DNA from: Methanobacteriota archaeon
GTDB lineage: Archaea; Thermoplasmatota; Poseidoniia; Poseidoniales; Thalassarchaeaceae
Reading direction: 5' to 3'
Assembly: GCA_002712575.1 (NCBI GenBank)
Contig: PATZ01000024.1
Span: 11,716 to 18,146, forward strand
Length of the DNA stretch: 6,431 nt
Position 1 is the first letter of the stretch, and the number at the start of each line of letters is the position of its first letter. Under the pieces are notes generated by a model. The model saw only the letters and a program-made list of their open reading frames with translations, was not told where the DNA came from and searched no databases. Below are positions 5,539 through 6,431 of the stretch, in pieces. Position numbers and translations under genes: made by a program.

Positions 5539-6431
5539 CTTCTGTAATTAGGTGCTTCTCTAGTTATTTCTACATCATGTACATGACTTTCAGATAAACC
5601 TGCATTTGTAATTTTGACAAAATCACATTTCTCTTTCATATTTTTAATGTTTGAATTACCCGTATATCCCATAGAAGATCTTAAACCTCCCACTAATTGA
5701 TAAATTACATTCTCTACTGGGCCTCTTGCAGGTACTCTTCCTTCAATTCCTTCTGGGACGTACTTTCTGGTATCTCCTTGTTCTGACTGGAAATATCTCT
5801 CATGAGAGCCATCACTCATAGCCCCAACAGAACCCATTCCTCGATAGACTTTGTAAGATCTACCTTGATAGAGTATATTTTCTCCAGGAGACTCATCAGT
5901 CCCTGCGAGTATTGAACCAGCCATCACACAATCAGCACCTGCGGCTATGGCTTTTGCTATATCTCCACTATATTTTATACCGCCATCTGCAATCACTGGA
6001 ATGCCATTTTCTCTACAAATATTGAACGTATTCATTATTGCAGTTAACTGGGGAACTCCTACTCCAGAAACAATCCTAGTTGTACATATAGAACCTGGCC
6101 CTATGCCAACTTTTATCCCATCTGCACCAGCATTTATCAATGCTGAAGCAGCATCACCAGTTGCAACATTACCTGCAATAACTTCAATATCTTCACTTAT
6201 TTTTTTAATATTACTTACAGTTTCTAAAACTCCATGTGAATGTCCATGGGCAGTATCTACTACAATTACATCCACGCCAGCAGCAAATAAGGCAGCAGCT
6301 CTTTCCAATCCCTTTTCGCCGGTTCCTGTTGCTGCAGCAACTCGTAATCTGCCTCTTTCATCTCTACATGAGTTAGGATTCTCCCTATTCATTTGAATAT
6401 CTCTAACTGTAATCATTCCAGCACAATTACC
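5535..6431 (-). CDS. guaB: Inosine-5'-monophosphate dehydrogenase GuaB (5' partial)
   Basis: The C-terminal 298 residues of IMP dehydrogenase, which oxidises IMP to XMP with NAD+, the committed step of GMP synthesis. The frame stays open to the window edge, so the ATG at 6416 is internal: [12 protein letters not shown] is the end of the second CBS domain. About 190-200 residues (the first barrel strands and most of the CBS pair) should lie beyond the window. Counting from the edge, the catalytic loop GPGSICTTR carries C116, IADGG carries the IMP-binding D149, [10 protein letters not shown] follows, and the mobile flap has R212-Y213 in [18 protein letters not shown] and [13 protein letters not shown] come next, and the C-terminus [17 protein letters not shown] is standard. 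All key catalytic residues are present. It is upstream of msrA in the same operon, with a 4-nt overlap. Confidence 0.97.
   Translation of the reverse strand, partial: GNCAGMITVRDIQMNRENPNSCRDERGRLRVAAATGTGEKGLERAAALFAAGVDVIVVDTAHGHSHGVLETVSNIKKISEDIEVIAGNVATGDAASALINAGADGIKVGIGPGSICTTRIVSGVGVPQLTAIMNTFNICRENGIPVIADGGIKYSGDIAKAIAAGADCVMAGSILAGTDESPGENILYQGRSYKVYRGMGSVGAMSDGSHERYFQSEQGDTRKYVPEGIEGRVPARGPVENVIYQLVGGLRSSMGYTGNSNIKNMKEKCDFVKITNAGLSESHVHDVEITREAPNYRR

Noticed and set aside
5947..6396. Plus-strand open frame of 149 codons
   Set aside because: It lies wholly antisense to guaB, which has all its catalytic motifs intact in the other strand.
5535..6416. guaB as a short complete gene starting at ATG 6416
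   Set aside because: The frame continues upstream to the window edge with GNCAG, the normal CBS-domain residues; the gene is truncated by the window, not naturally short.

Overview
The window is an AT-rich, gene-dense stretch with eight protein-coding genes, no RNA genes, no CRISPR array and no recognisable mobile element. Both ends cut through genes: an unrecognised membrane-anchored protein at the left edge and IMP dehydrogenase (guaB) at the right edge. Most start codons have no Shine-Dalgarno sequence. ATA, AGA and AGG codons are common. Together with the housekeeping content this suggests an uncultivated, low-GC, compact genome. A marine planktonic archaeon (Poseidoniales or another Thermoplasmatota, with leaderless transcripts) is my first guess, but a low-GC bacterium is not excluded, because every recognised protein family occurs in both domains.

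Left to right. (1) Positions 1-840, plus strand: C-terminal part of a protein with one clear membrane segment, a long charged region and a proline-rich tail built from a 27-bp tandem repeat. (2) 887-1720, plus: a crotonase with both hydratase glutamates. (3) 1733-3151, minus: an NAD(P)-dependent aldehyde dehydrogenase of the CddD-like type, tail to tail with the crotonase. (4) 3220-4017, plus: a second crotonase, divergent from the dehydrogenase, which has lost both hydratase glutamates and resembles PaaG-type isomerases. (5) 4022-4483, plus: a SixA-type histidine phosphatase, best read from a CTG start behind a strong Shine-Dalgarno sequence at the end of the second crotonase. (6) 4484-4909, minus: a small unrecognised membrane protein whose stop codon directly abuts the sixA stop. 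(7) 4999-5538, minus: msrA. (8) 5535-6431, minus: guaB, partial, overlapping msrA by 4 nt.

Functionally there are two blocks. Genes 2-4 form an acyl-CoA/aldehyde oxidation cluster: one enzyme can hydrate an enoyl-CoA, one probably isomerises a CoA thioester, and one oxidises an aldehyde to an acid. Their substrate cannot be read from the sequence. Genes 7-8 form a translationally coupled guanine-nucleotide-synthesis and methionine-repair pair. I see no clearly novel multi-gene system. The most useful items are the mis-startable sixA (CTG), the proline repeat whose copies differ only at synonymous sites, and the hydratase/isomerase split between the two crotonases.
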